Source: Corythucha ciliata
Lineage: Eukaryota; Arthropoda; Insecta; Hemiptera; Tingidae
Direction: 5' to 3'
Length of the DNA stretch: 64,000 nucleotides
Assembly: GCA_038030265.1 (NCBI GenBank)
Contig: CM075943.1
Location: forward strand, 27,776,001 to 27,840,000
Below are positions 33,201 through 39,870 of this stretch, piece after piece. The stretch's first letter is position 1, and the number at the start of each line of letters is the position of its first letter. A program made the position numbers and the translations under genes. Below the pieces are notes generated by a model. That model ran no database searches. It was not told the DNA's origin and saw only the letters and a list, made by a program, of their open reading frames with translations.

Positions 33201-33349
33201 TCACCGACACTTTTCAACTGCCTTCTTGCTGTATGTGCATGATCAGCGGTATCGACATTGCGGCCAAATTTGGTGACGGCACGCTCGGCATCGCCAGGCA
33301 GCAACAACAACAGTCACAAAAAGGATCGAAGCCCACGTCGAAAAATTAG
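16334..33349 (+). CDS. Spätzle-family Toll-ligand precursor, seven coding exons (272 aa)
   Basis: Proposed coding exons are 16334-16372, 28962-29041, 31922-31968, 32473-32620, 32699-32834, 32900-33003 and 33085-33349. Every junction is GT..AG and every phase matches; the joined frame is 272 residues. Order: signal peptide (1 to about 18), acidic/proline-rich pro-region, a dibasic GKR at 83-85, a 'FCETVDDYP' motif (96-104), and a cystine knot with Cys147, 184, 191, 205, 233, 234 and 236 ending in 'PSCCMCMI'. Arg137 lies ten residues before the first knot cysteine, the spacing of the Drosophila Spätzle activation site. Known role of the family: secreted dimeric cytokine, cleaved by a serine protease, which binds Toll receptors in dorsoventral patterning and immunity. 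A Gln-rich tail follows the knot. The assignment of the paralogue (Spz1 to Spz6) is not possible by eye. Exons 3-7 are near certain; exons 1-2 rest on phase and signal-peptide logic. Confidence 0.75.
16373..17193 (+). other. Start of intron 1, nothing recognised
   Basis: AT-rich intronic DNA following the exon 1 donor. There is a short methionine-led frame near 16541 but no conserved product. Confidence 0.35.
17194..17332. repeat. 139-bp MITE with TAGGTCCGTTCCATTGTTT ends
   Basis: Left 'taggtccgttccattgttt' and right 'aaacaatggaacggaccta' are perfect inverted repeats, with partly paired inner boxes ('gctacact' and 'agtgtagc'). The 5' 'TAGGTCYRTTC' resembles the ends of the MITE at 44771-44926, suggesting related families. 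Confidence 0.8.
17546..17775 (+). repeat. Dispersed repeat B, copy 1 (second copy at 27541-27767)
   Basis: About 220 bp is shared in the same orientation with 27541-27767: 'tataaaagaactggattgct', 'catcactgctgataaa', 'gtggatgagaggggtggagt', 'acaaggagagggac', 'cccctccacg', 'aggtttata'. This copy continues past 'tttatata', where the second copy is split by a TA-flanked element. Class unknown; non-coding. Confidence 0.75.
18011..18785 (+). repeat. Repeat A, copy split at its TA tract by a palindromic MITE
   Basis: The left part (hairpin 18015-18038 to the TA tract near 18130) and right part (from 'ggccgttttcttgttagcac' at about 18643) match the intact copy at 13498. The ~0.5-kb insertion between them is described separately. 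The right part is cut short at about 18785 within the 296-bp unit. Confidence 0.75.
18141..18628. mobile_element. 487-bp foldback MITE inserted in a TA microsatellite
   Basis: Arms of about 185 bp face each other: 'tatgtcgcatcca..' at 18141 and '..tggatgcgacata' ending 18627. Internally both carry 'gtccacttcacgaaatggat'-type words, 'gacatctggacaaaaaaaat' and 'aagcttcc'. Within each arm a shorter motif (fragments like 'cacttcacgaaatgg') is repeated in both orientations. No coding region; non-autonomous. Confidence 0.75.
18786..20436. other. Intronic spacer, nothing recognised
   Basis: No repeat with clear ends and no family-like reading frame is seen. Homopolymer runs (C at 19300, T/G at about 20033-20050) are simple sequence. 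Confidence 0.35.
20437..23037 (+). repeat. Recent tandem duplication (about 1.13 kb, with a 340-bp presence/absence difference)
   Basis: Segment A (20437-21290) recurs at 21568-22417 and segment B (21291-21567) recurs at 22761-23037, both virtually identical. The second copy has an extra ~340-bp segment (about 22418-22760) between A and B. The two copies also differ in a T-run (about 28 versus 18). The order is A-B-A-C-B. Either a true tandem duplication followed by deletion, or two haplotypes assembled end to end. Segment B holds a TATA-like 'gctataaaaggtatgc'. No protein is recognised. Confidence 0.9.
23038..23578. other. Intronic spacer
   Basis: No recognised product. A G-run at about 23303-23315 is simple sequence. 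Confidence 0.35.
23579..24290 (-). pseudogene. Second LINE fragment: linker plus broken reverse transcriptase
   Basis: Reading right to left on the minus strand: 'LLYFKNLNDKINYDCNPNTF' followed by 'WDAVRKAR' (linker), then 'LKRGKAPGPDCIKDEFLKNL' (K-A-x-G-x-D-x-I block), then after frame breaks 'FFIFKKGDPGRPENF'-like wording and 'SLINCVAKLFTKVLYNRLSN'. That order is typical of jockey/RTE-like ORF2. There are several frameshifts and in-frame stops, and the palm F-x-D-D is missing. It is a different lineage from the fragment at 5422 since the shared blocks differ in residues. It lies in intron 1 of the Spätzle-like gene, antisense. Confidence 0.75.
24520..24736 (+). repeat. Minisatellite, ~17-20-bp units of 'tgtggttggagctttgc'
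   Basis: About ten imperfect units run through this stretch. The same unit in reverse complement ('gcaaagctccaaccaca') forms an array at 50505-50790. The open frame across it is an artefact of low-complexity sequence without stops. Confidence 0.75.
24905..25008. repeat. 104-bp MITE
   Basis: The 28-bp ends 'aggcgtgattcctatgaagc' + 'gtcagcgg' and their inverse at 24981-25008 pair with a few mismatches around a ~48-bp core. It is compact and non-coding. Confidence 0.7.
25009..26848. other. Intronic spacer, nothing recognised
   Basis: Short frames on both strands (for example 25224-25535 minus) have no family resemblance or splice context. No clear repeat ends. Confidence 0.35.
26849..27090 (+). 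repeat. Dispersed repeat, copy 2 (partner at 1943-2187)
   Basis: Same-orientation partner of 1943-2187, sharing 'ttgttatttgtaaacaaa', 'cctcaaatgcttca', 'cgcaccaatcgggctgcaac' and 'attcatgcaagtt'. The two are about 80% alike by eye. Confidence 0.7.
27309..27500. repeat. ~190-bp MITE with GC-rich ends
   Basis: Left 'gcccgcccaaggtgattaga' and right 'tcctagtcaccttgggttgg' pair in reverse complement. The arms continue inward as 'gtgggctcacttatgacgtc' and its complement around an AT-rich core. A TATA-like 'tataaatagg' sits at the left edge (27301). Confidence 0.7.
27541..28470 (+). repeat. Dispersed repeat B, copy 2, split by a TA-flanked element
   Basis: Matches 17546-17775 up to 'aggtttata' at 27767, where the 683-bp element at 27768 intervenes. 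The sequence resumes at 28451 as 'tatcaatgacaacc', aligning loosely with 'taccgttggataaacc' of copy 1. The comparison supplies an approximate empty site. Confidence 0.65.
27768..28450. mobile_element. 683-bp non-autonomous mariner-type element with ~55-bp TIRs
   Basis: Ends 'cagggtgtttctgaaatgga' and '..tccatttcagaatcaccctg' are inverted, and both flanks read TA. TIR similarity extends to 'tctgcgtcaca' (about 55 bp). The interior shows no transposase motif. The CAGGGTG ends and TA duplication fit Tc1/mariner. Confidence 0.8.
28474..28748. repeat. 275-bp MITE with 'gactaaagtacgcgacacga' ends
   Basis: The terminal inverted repeats of about 40 bp ('gactaaagtacgcgacacga' + 'aataaggcgggtgtg' and complement) are nearly perfect. 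The core is GC-rich compared with the flanks. It ends about 210 bp upstream of exon 2 of the Spätzle-like gene. Confidence 0.8.
28962..29041 (+). CDS. Exon 2 of the Spätzle-like gene: start of pro-region
   Basis: After 'aatctgtttcag' the 80-nt exon encodes 'ASSVQSYPEPPMKRPDNNRR' and a short remainder, ending in phase 2 at a weaker donor (GTTGAA). Exon 3 begins with exactly the one base needed to complete an Arg codon. The high CpG and codon-like composition differ from the surrounding AT-rich intron. Without this exon, exon 3 has no phase-2 partner nearby. Confidence 0.65.
29042..31381 (+). other. Intron 2 of the Spätzle-like gene, mostly unrecognised
   Basis: AT-rich DNA with poly-T at about 29699 and no recognised product on either strand. 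It begins at a GTTGAA donor and continues to the acceptor at 31921. Confidence 0.4.
31382..31836. repeat. Element bounded by a perfect 20-bp inverted repeat
   Basis: 'tttaacgtgaatacgtttta' at 31382-31401 and its exact reverse complement at 31817-31836 enclose about 415 bp within intron 2. Twenty perfect bases at this spacing are unlikely by chance and suggest a small DNA transposon. No target-site duplication is clear. Confidence 0.5.
31922..33349 (+). CDS. Exons 3-7 of the Spätzle-like gene: pro-domain and cystine knot
   Basis: Five compact exons are separated by introns of 504, 78, 65 and 81 bp, with donors GTGAGT, GTAAGT, GTTTGT and GTAAGT. Exon 4 holds the acidic stretch 'EEIVFPDEVIEEEKERK' and the first two cysteines. 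Exon 5 ends in 'LCGAE'. Exon 6 reads 'TIVYPKTAMNKDNHWLFIIN', the family's Y-P-K..W..I.N pattern. Exon 7 carries 'CQFHASFPSGYKTTCKQKY' and 'SCCMCMI'. The stop TAG is at 33347-33349. These residues match the Spätzle knot strongly enough that family membership is not in doubt. Confidence 0.93.
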
Positions 33350-35816
33350 CGGCCGTCCGTCCACCATCACCGCAGCTTACATTAGTGAGAGTCTCAACGG
33401 AGCTTTAATTTATTTTTTCGTCAAAAAGTCCGGTCTTTCAGTTTGTAAGTTTAATTTGTTTTTAAAAGTAATTTTAAGGATTGTAAATATAACGATTTCA
33501 CTTTTCCATCAATTTTTTTACATGTAAATTTTCAAAATCAACTCGCGTGCAATACATTTTGATTTCGAAAGTTTTTAGTAAGTCGCTTCCCTTTTGATCT
33601 CCAGTCCCATTCATTTTCCATAGTTTCTCTGGGCAAGGGCTTAGTTATGGCGAGTGAAATACTCGGCTAGTGGGGGGGGGGGTGGAGTTGGTACACTTCC
33701 CTAAACGTCCTCCAAGAAGAATTCAACGAAGGAAGCCGTTATGATTAAACGGATCTCCAATGAGAGTCGGCGTTTCGTTAGGTCTCGAGGAATCAGCGTG
33801 AAAATGAGAAGGCGGACGTAAGCTCGTCTTTAAGATTTTCGAGGAAATTTATGAAAATTTAAGCCGAAGGAGAATCCTCTTGTTATTGGAAATTTGCAAG
33901 TTACAACGCCGACTACTTTTGAACACTAAGTACGGGCATTTTTTCGTTCATTTCACACGTTTCTCCCGTCGTTCAAAAACCGCTTTGATTTTTTAGATTT
34001 TTAGCATCTATAATAAGAAACATCGCCCGCAAAGTTGTCCGAACGCCGTTTGTTCCCGAATCAGCCAGCCTGGTGGCTGGAATCGAACGCACGGCTTTCC
34101 TTGAATGACTATCGGCAATTCCTGTGACTTTTTCTACGAGAAACGAGCATTTCTGAGCACACGGACGGCGACCCTATCAAAATTTTGGGCATTTTGTTAT
34201 CTGCTCAACAGGTAGTGCACAACTTACGTCCATTCACTACCCCTCCCATCTCATGACGTCCTACTTGTGTCTTGTAGATTTGAGCCATTTAGTGTGACAG
34301 AAGCCAACGCTGCGTTTGGAAGACAGCTGAAATCTTTGTGAATAGTATTTAGGCGGAAACCCACCACCCCGACAGCCCTGTTTTTCCTCGTCCCGTCATC
34401 GGCTGCTGTGACCGAGAGAGAGAGGGTGAAAGAACTTGAGCCCAAATTCGCATCTTCCAATGTGTCATTGAAGGTTCGTTGTCAAGGCGTGGATTTACGT
34501 GGGCGAGATGTAATTCTAGCCTCCGGCGACCGCTCGCCCCACGCTTGACCCAATCCGTTCACCTCTTGCATTTCGGGCACTGTGTACGATTTAACGTTGT
34601 TTTCGTTTAAAACATTATTACCTGAGTGACTCATTTTTTAACGTGACCACTTTTTGTGACTTTTATGACCACCAGAAGTCAACGGCATGCTCCAGTGACG
34701 TGGAGAAGCGAAAAATTCTTGCAACTTACTTCTATCTGCCGCTCGCGGTAAGAGCTCTGCTTTGTCGCCGACGGTACGCCCCATTGTCAGAGCCCAGAGG
34801 GCCGTAAAATCCCAGTTTTCTTACATTTATTATGGTGAAAACACAATGTTACTGTTTATGCATAGGCACCAGTCAATGCCCCCGGGATGTGACAATCAAA
34901 TACATATTTATGACTTGTCTATAGGTACCTACTTGACTTTCTAAATCCGGATAAATTTCAGCCGCCGATTCCAGAGTCTACTTTAATAACGCACATTACT
35001 CGGGCCAGGCTTATGGCGAGTTTTGACGTAAAAGTTGACCCGAAAGTGGCAGTTCTAAAACAGACATGCGTATACCCAAGAAGACAATTAACGTTAGGCT
35101 ACCGTTAATTTTTGGTATTTATGTGTACATAATAATACGTATTTTTGCATTTTCAGCTTTTTTTACGTTGAATTGTTAACGCCCTCATTGTTCTCCTTCC
35201 GTGGCGGATCAAGGATTTTATCTTGAGAGGGATTCCACCATCAATCTGATGAACTCATTCTTATTTTGAAACAATGTTACAGTCATTTTGCCTATCACGG
35301 GTTTCCACGCGACCCCCTTCCATCCTCCCTTGACTTTTTGTGATGAACTTTGACGCGGTGTGGCATAATGGAGGGTCGTTCGGACCACCCGAAGATGAGG
35401 GTTGAAGATGCAAGAAATTAAACGGTCGCCACCTGTTGTTTGCTTTGGGTAACAGGCCACAATACATTCTCAATATAATAAAACTGATTTACAATTTGTG
35501 TCGGTAAAAAATAATAATTGTCTTCTTCGACGGTTTCCGGTTGTTCCGGTGCGTAGCGCTCGCGACTGGCGGTCTGTTAGCGTCCCTTGGTGCTGTCCTT
35601 AGGTATCAGAGTTGACCGATTGCGTTTATCGGTCCTTGATCGGCTCGGTCCAGTCCGGTGTCGTCTTCTTCGCCAGGTTCGGCAATGACAGGGAAAGGTT
35701 CGGACAGGATCGGTCTCACTCGATGAATTCTGGGGCAGACACAAGTGTCGCTAAGCCCCGCAATATCTATCAAGCTCCATCGAGGTTGAGGGAATAATGA
35801 GAAGAAATTTGACCAG
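33350..35816 (+). other. 3' UTR of the Spätzle-like gene then spacer
   Basis: Immediately after the stop codon the sequence becomes AT-rich. AATATA at about 33487 and AATACA near 33549 are possible but weak polyadenylation signals; no perfect AATAAA is close. Further on (33.6-35.8 kb) I recognise no genes. A minus-strand 'gttcgattcc' B-box-like word near 34081 is too isolated to call. Confidence 0.35.
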
Positions 35817-35894
35817 AGTCGTCTCAACGGTATGGCACGAATGCCTGTCGTCGGTCAGGTCCACAATAGGGTTTCCCTTCACTCGGGCAATTGT

Positions 35895-36640
35895 ATATGT
35901 ACACCCGGAGAGCAAAAAAAAATGACGATGTACACCCCTTCGTATTTGATGATGTACACCCGGCCGAACTCGCCATGATGTACACCCGAATGAACTTGTA
36001 CACCCAAGCAGCTTCATTATTCAAGAAATAGTTAATTTATAGTTTCATTGTATTTACAACCGTCAGTATTCATTCAAAAGGAAGGGCATTACATCAAACT
36101 TTCAATTATTTGGGAGACAATTTGTAGGCAATAAGTTTTACGAATTGGTAATTTGAAATGTCGCCGTTTTCATTTTTTTGTATCAGCTTCTGGATGGTTT
36201 TGGAGGCCCACATTGTTGGTGGATAGACAGCATCATCTTTTATATAATAGTCATGTAAATATTCTCCGTACAGTATAGCTGCAGGATTTTGCGGCATCTG
36301 AATAATCTAGTCACAAAATACGTCACAAACTTCGTGCGGATTTAAAAATGGAAAGGCAAACGATTCGTGAAGCCATACACCAACATCACTGCTTTTTTCC
36401 TTGTACTGTACGGTCATGCCAACTTGTTGAATTTTACGGTACCATGACTGAGTGAGATGGAATTTACATCCAGTTAAGGTGATGCTTGGCCAGACGTTAA
36501 AAATTGCCTTCTGTAGGGACAGTTCAAAATCTACAACACATTCAGTTCAAACGATCAGTTGTGAGCCGAGGTGTTTTAGTTGTTTTATCAGGTGTACATT
36601 CTTAGTACTTTCACCTCTCGCGACGCTCGGGTGTACACGC
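35895..36640 (-). mobile_element. MULE (Mutator-like) remnant with subterminal GTACACCC repeats
   Basis: Five copies of 'gtacaccc' lie at the left end (about 35898, 35930, 35953, 35980, 35997), spaced 17-32 bp. The right end has the inverse, 'gggtgtacac' at about 36629 plus a variant at 36592. They bracket a minus-strand transposase fragment. Repeated subterminal motifs and TIR-like ends fit a MULE; exact boundaries and target-site duplication were not resolved. Confidence 0.6.
36106..36540 (-). pseudogene. MULE transposase fragment with one in-frame stop
   Basis: One continuous minus-strand frame reads 'CVVDFELSLQKAIFNVWPSI', 'TGCKFHLTQSWYRKIQ', 'PHEVCDVFCD', then a stop (36307-36309), then 'YLHDYYIKDDAVYPPTMWA'. 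This is the conserved C-terminal part of MULE transposases: D-F-E (catalytic glutamate), G-C-x-F-H-x-x-Q-x-W-x-R-K-I-Q, and the F/Y-P-P-x-x-W-A block. The following R-T-T-N-x-x-E-x-x-H block is absent, and nothing upstream of D-F-E remains. It is dead and cannot supply the first two catalytic aspartates. Confidence 0.75.
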
Positions 36641-37035
36641 GCCGTTGACCCCCTTCAACAAGTATCCGCGGAGTCTTCTCAACGGCGAGTCGAGCTTGGA
36701 AGTTTCCCGCAAGGTTATCCTGCCGGTCCGATTTGGTGTATGCATCAGGTCACTGACGACTTGAATCAGGGGCTTAGCCACAATAGGGTGTCCGCTTCAA
36801 CAAGCTTCCAGAGTCGTCTCACCGGAGTAGAGCTTGGAAGGTTCCCGGAAGGTTTCCCGCACCACTGGTCGAGAGAGAAAAAAAAACGGCGGGCAAGAGG
36901 CCTCGGTCAGGGTCGGCCTTATACCAATCAGTTAGGATCGAATCACTGAGGGGCCGGAAAGGTTCCCAATAGGCTTTGCCCGTCGGTGCCTTGGTAGGAT
37001 GTGACGTCACGAGCGGTCAAGAGTCGTCTCGATTG

Positions 37036-37371
37036 ACCGCTGGACGTTTTCCCGAACGGCGTGGTTTTTGGCGAGCGATCGTCGTGGGTCCTGGAGTTCC
37101 CAGTCTTCGAAGCCGCTGGAGTGTCGCACTGTATCCCAGTCGAGTCGTTCGTTCGCAGGCTGAAGAGCTGGTCCAGGTTGAAGGGGTCTTTCCCTTTTGA
37201 CTTCTTGACACGAAATGTTTTCTCGGGTCCTGCTGCGCTGCTTATGTAGTTGGTGATGGTTTCCACCCACTCCCACCCGCTCGGGTGGCTCAGTGGGTTG
37301 ACCGGTGGGTGGTGGGCGGTTCCCTTTCCGACTTTTCCCCCACTCGGAGGCATCTCGGGACGACTTCTTTT
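37036..37371. other. GC-rich spacer
   Basis: Open frames on several strands overlap here because of the high GC content and scarcity of stops. None resembles a known family. Confidence 0.3.
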
Positions 37372-38619
37372 TTTAGTGCATTTCATTCTGAAAATGCACT
37401 ATTGGTCTCGTCGTGATGGTGGCAAACATCGGTCATGTCATGTTTTTTCATGTTTCAGAACCTCTAGAACACGAATTCAGTGGTCTCTGGAATTCATATA
37501 TACAGGGTGATTCAGGAGGAATGTGACAAACTTTCACAGGTGATAGTGCGTACCTGGACGCACAAAAATAGCCGAAAATGCTTTGGTTACGAGATATGAG
37601 CATTTTCCTGTTTTTTCCCAGTTTCATTACTTTTTACAATAATTGTCGTGTTCACGGCTCACCGACGGAGGTTGGACAAAAAATGACGGTTGATTCGGAA
37701 AGAGGATAATATCCTGTTCCTGAAACCACCATGAAAATCAAAAAATGTCGCTCGCGCGTGGCTATTTCAGCCATGTGAAAAGTGAAAAAAGTATTTTTTT
37801 GAAATTACCAATACATTTCACATCGGTATCAATCAGCTGCTAGTGCACGCATTGATGGGCAAAGTTGTGGAAAACTACCCAGTTCTGTGTACTTTCGAAC
37901 GGTGTTCTGGTACCTGGTAGTTGAAGTTTGCAACCCTCTGACTTCAGCAATCAAGTTCGAATGCAAAAAAATGTTACTTGCTGTGTTAAAAGAAGCCGAA
38001 TAGGCCATTGTAAACGTCCTTTCCTTAGGGTATTGTGTTTCTCCGAGCAGGCTGCCCTCAATGCTTGAAGTAAGGATTCAATTCACAACGAGGCTCACCA
38101 TGTGAGCTGAGGTGGTGGATGAACAGCGTTAGGGTGTACACTGGACTTGAACATTTCACCTTATCGCCGGTACCCTTTGTACGATCAATTTTCACAACGA
38201 GGCTCACTATGCGTGAGATCGTGGATGAACTGCTGCGTTAGGACTTGAACTAGGGCATTCCTACTCATCAGTCACCACTCATCAGGTTTAGATTAGCTCA
38301 GTAGATTGCGATCTTTGTACATCGTTTTTTCTCTCCGAATTAGTTGAGATCAACGATTGAAGAAGAACCTTAACTTAAAATACATTTAATTTAATTGAGC
38401 GTTCAAAATCCCCCCCCCCCCCGTTTCTTGCTCACTTTGTGTTGCTCTAAACCGCAAATTTTTGGTGGCCAAACGAATTTAGATTATTACGGCGAGAGGC
38501 TGTGAAACGTCACAGCCCAATAAATGGTCCTCCTTGCATGATCATTTTCGGGAGAATGCCTCATTACTACACGTGAAATGTGTTCAGGGGTTCATAGAGC
38601 TGAAAAAATTCATTTTTTT

Positions 38620-39070
38620 GGCTCTCTTTCTTGAGAAATCCAAGCTCTGGCACTATAAAAATTAAAATGTATTGCATTTGAAGAATAAACAACAAACAAA
38701 CAAATTAATAAAATGGACGAAGAGGTGTGCGAATTTAGGGCGTCTGTTGGATTTTTATGGGGTCTGGGCTGGGATCGTCGGAGACCGAAATCACCGTCTT
38801 GCTGGAAAATAATTTGTTCCCTCAGCTCTGGGTCCATTCCGTCAAGAAGACGTGGCAATTCGACTTGCAGGAAATGCAGGTAGCCTTGCCCCGTTCCTTC
38901 AAAGAAATGTGGGCCTATTAATCGGTCTCTCCGACCCATAAAAAACCAGCAGACGCACTAAATTCGCCCACCTCTTCGTCAATTTTATTAATTTGTTTGT
39001 TTGTTGTTTATTCTTCAAATGCAATACATTTAATTTTTATAGTGCCAGAGCTTGGATTTCTCAACAAAGA
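38620..39070. mobile_element. Foldback element carrying a piece of a second DD41D-like transposase
   Basis: Arms of about 130-140 bp pair ('gagaaatccaagctctggca' and complement; 'aacaaacaaacaaattaata' and complement). Between them the minus strand encodes 'RLIGPHFFEGTGQGYLHFLQ' and '..IIFQQDG', homologous to the segment of the neighbouring transposase before its second aspartate but clearly a different lineage. Relative to unit 2 it replaces 41108-41458, removing the transposase start. Confidence 0.7.
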
Positions 39071-39867
39071 GCACCCGTCGAATTTCGTTAGCGGTGCATA
39101 CGTCACAAACAAGTGTGTGGAGAACTCTCAAGAAGAATGGGCTTTCACCATACCATGTCCAAAAAGTCCACAATTTGTTACCAGGAGACGAAATCCGTAG
39201 GTTGGAGTTTTGCCAATGGGTAAATACAAACCGCAACAAAATCCCATTCATTCTTTTTACCGATGAGGCCACATTCACGAGAGATGGGATAAACAATTCT
39301 CACAATAGACATATCTGGTCAGAAGAGAACCCCCGAGCAAAGTTAGTGTCGGCTTTCCAACATAAATTTTCGATCAACGTGTGGTGCGGTATGCTCAACA
39401 ATATGTTAATCGGACCATTCATATTAGAAGACCGTCTTTCCGGACCGACTTTTTTAAACTTCCTTCGGAATCACCTCCCAGCTCTGCTGGAGGACGTTCC
39501 TTTTCAATACAGAAATCGTATGATATTTCAACTCGACGGTGCCCCTGCACATTTTTCTCGTGAAGTCCGAGCATTTCTCGACGAAAAATTCCCTCTGAAA
39601 TGGATTGGGCGAGGAGGACCAATTAACTGGCCTGCGAGGTCTCCCGACCTAACGCCACTTGATTATTGTCTCTGGGGGTGGATGAAGACATTGGTGTACG
39701 AAAAGAAGCCCAGCACACGCGAGGAGCTGATCAATAAAGTCATGGCCTGTGCTGAATCAATCCGACAACGACATGCCAAAATTCGTCGAGCCACCAGAGC
39801 TCTGCAGAAAAGAGCGACAAAGTGTGTCCACGAAGGGGGAGGAATTTTTGAACACATAATTAAATGA
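39069..39867 (+). pseudogene. DD41D mariner transposase, 5'-truncated copy
   Basis: Identical or nearly so to codons after '..PTTS' in unit 2, from 'TRRISLAVHTSQTSVWRTLK' to the stop. It retains 'FTDEATF', 'FQLDGAPAHF' and 'SPDLTPLDYCLWG', i.e. all three catalytic aspartates, but lacks the N-terminal helix-turn-helix region because of the foldback replacement. An open frame begins in the inserted DNA at 39052 but would lack DNA binding. Confidence 0.85.
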
Positions 39868-39870
39868 TGT

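Larger units (their letters stand above)
35817..37035 (+). repeat. GC-rich degenerate repeats with 'agagtcgtctcaacgg', split by a MULE remnant
   Basis: The word 'gagtcgtctcaacgg' or close variants recurs at about 35817, 36664, 36811 and 37021. Linked words 'ccacaatagggt', 'cttcaacaag' and 'gagcttggaag' occur in the same order in at least two units about 145 bp apart. The first unit is separated from the next by the MULE at 35895-36640. The higher GC content contrasts with the window average. Confidence 0.55.
37372..39870 (+). repeat. Tandem unit 1: repeat A left part + DD41D mariner (damaged)
   Basis: The unit starts with the repeat A hairpin (37376-37399), runs to the TA tract, and continues at 37503 with the mariner 5' end 'cagggtgattcaggaggaat'. 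It ends just past the transposase stop codon, where the next repeat A copy starts at 39871. It is nearly identical to unit 2 (39871-42260) apart from a replacement at 38608-39068 and single-base differences. Confidence 0.85.
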
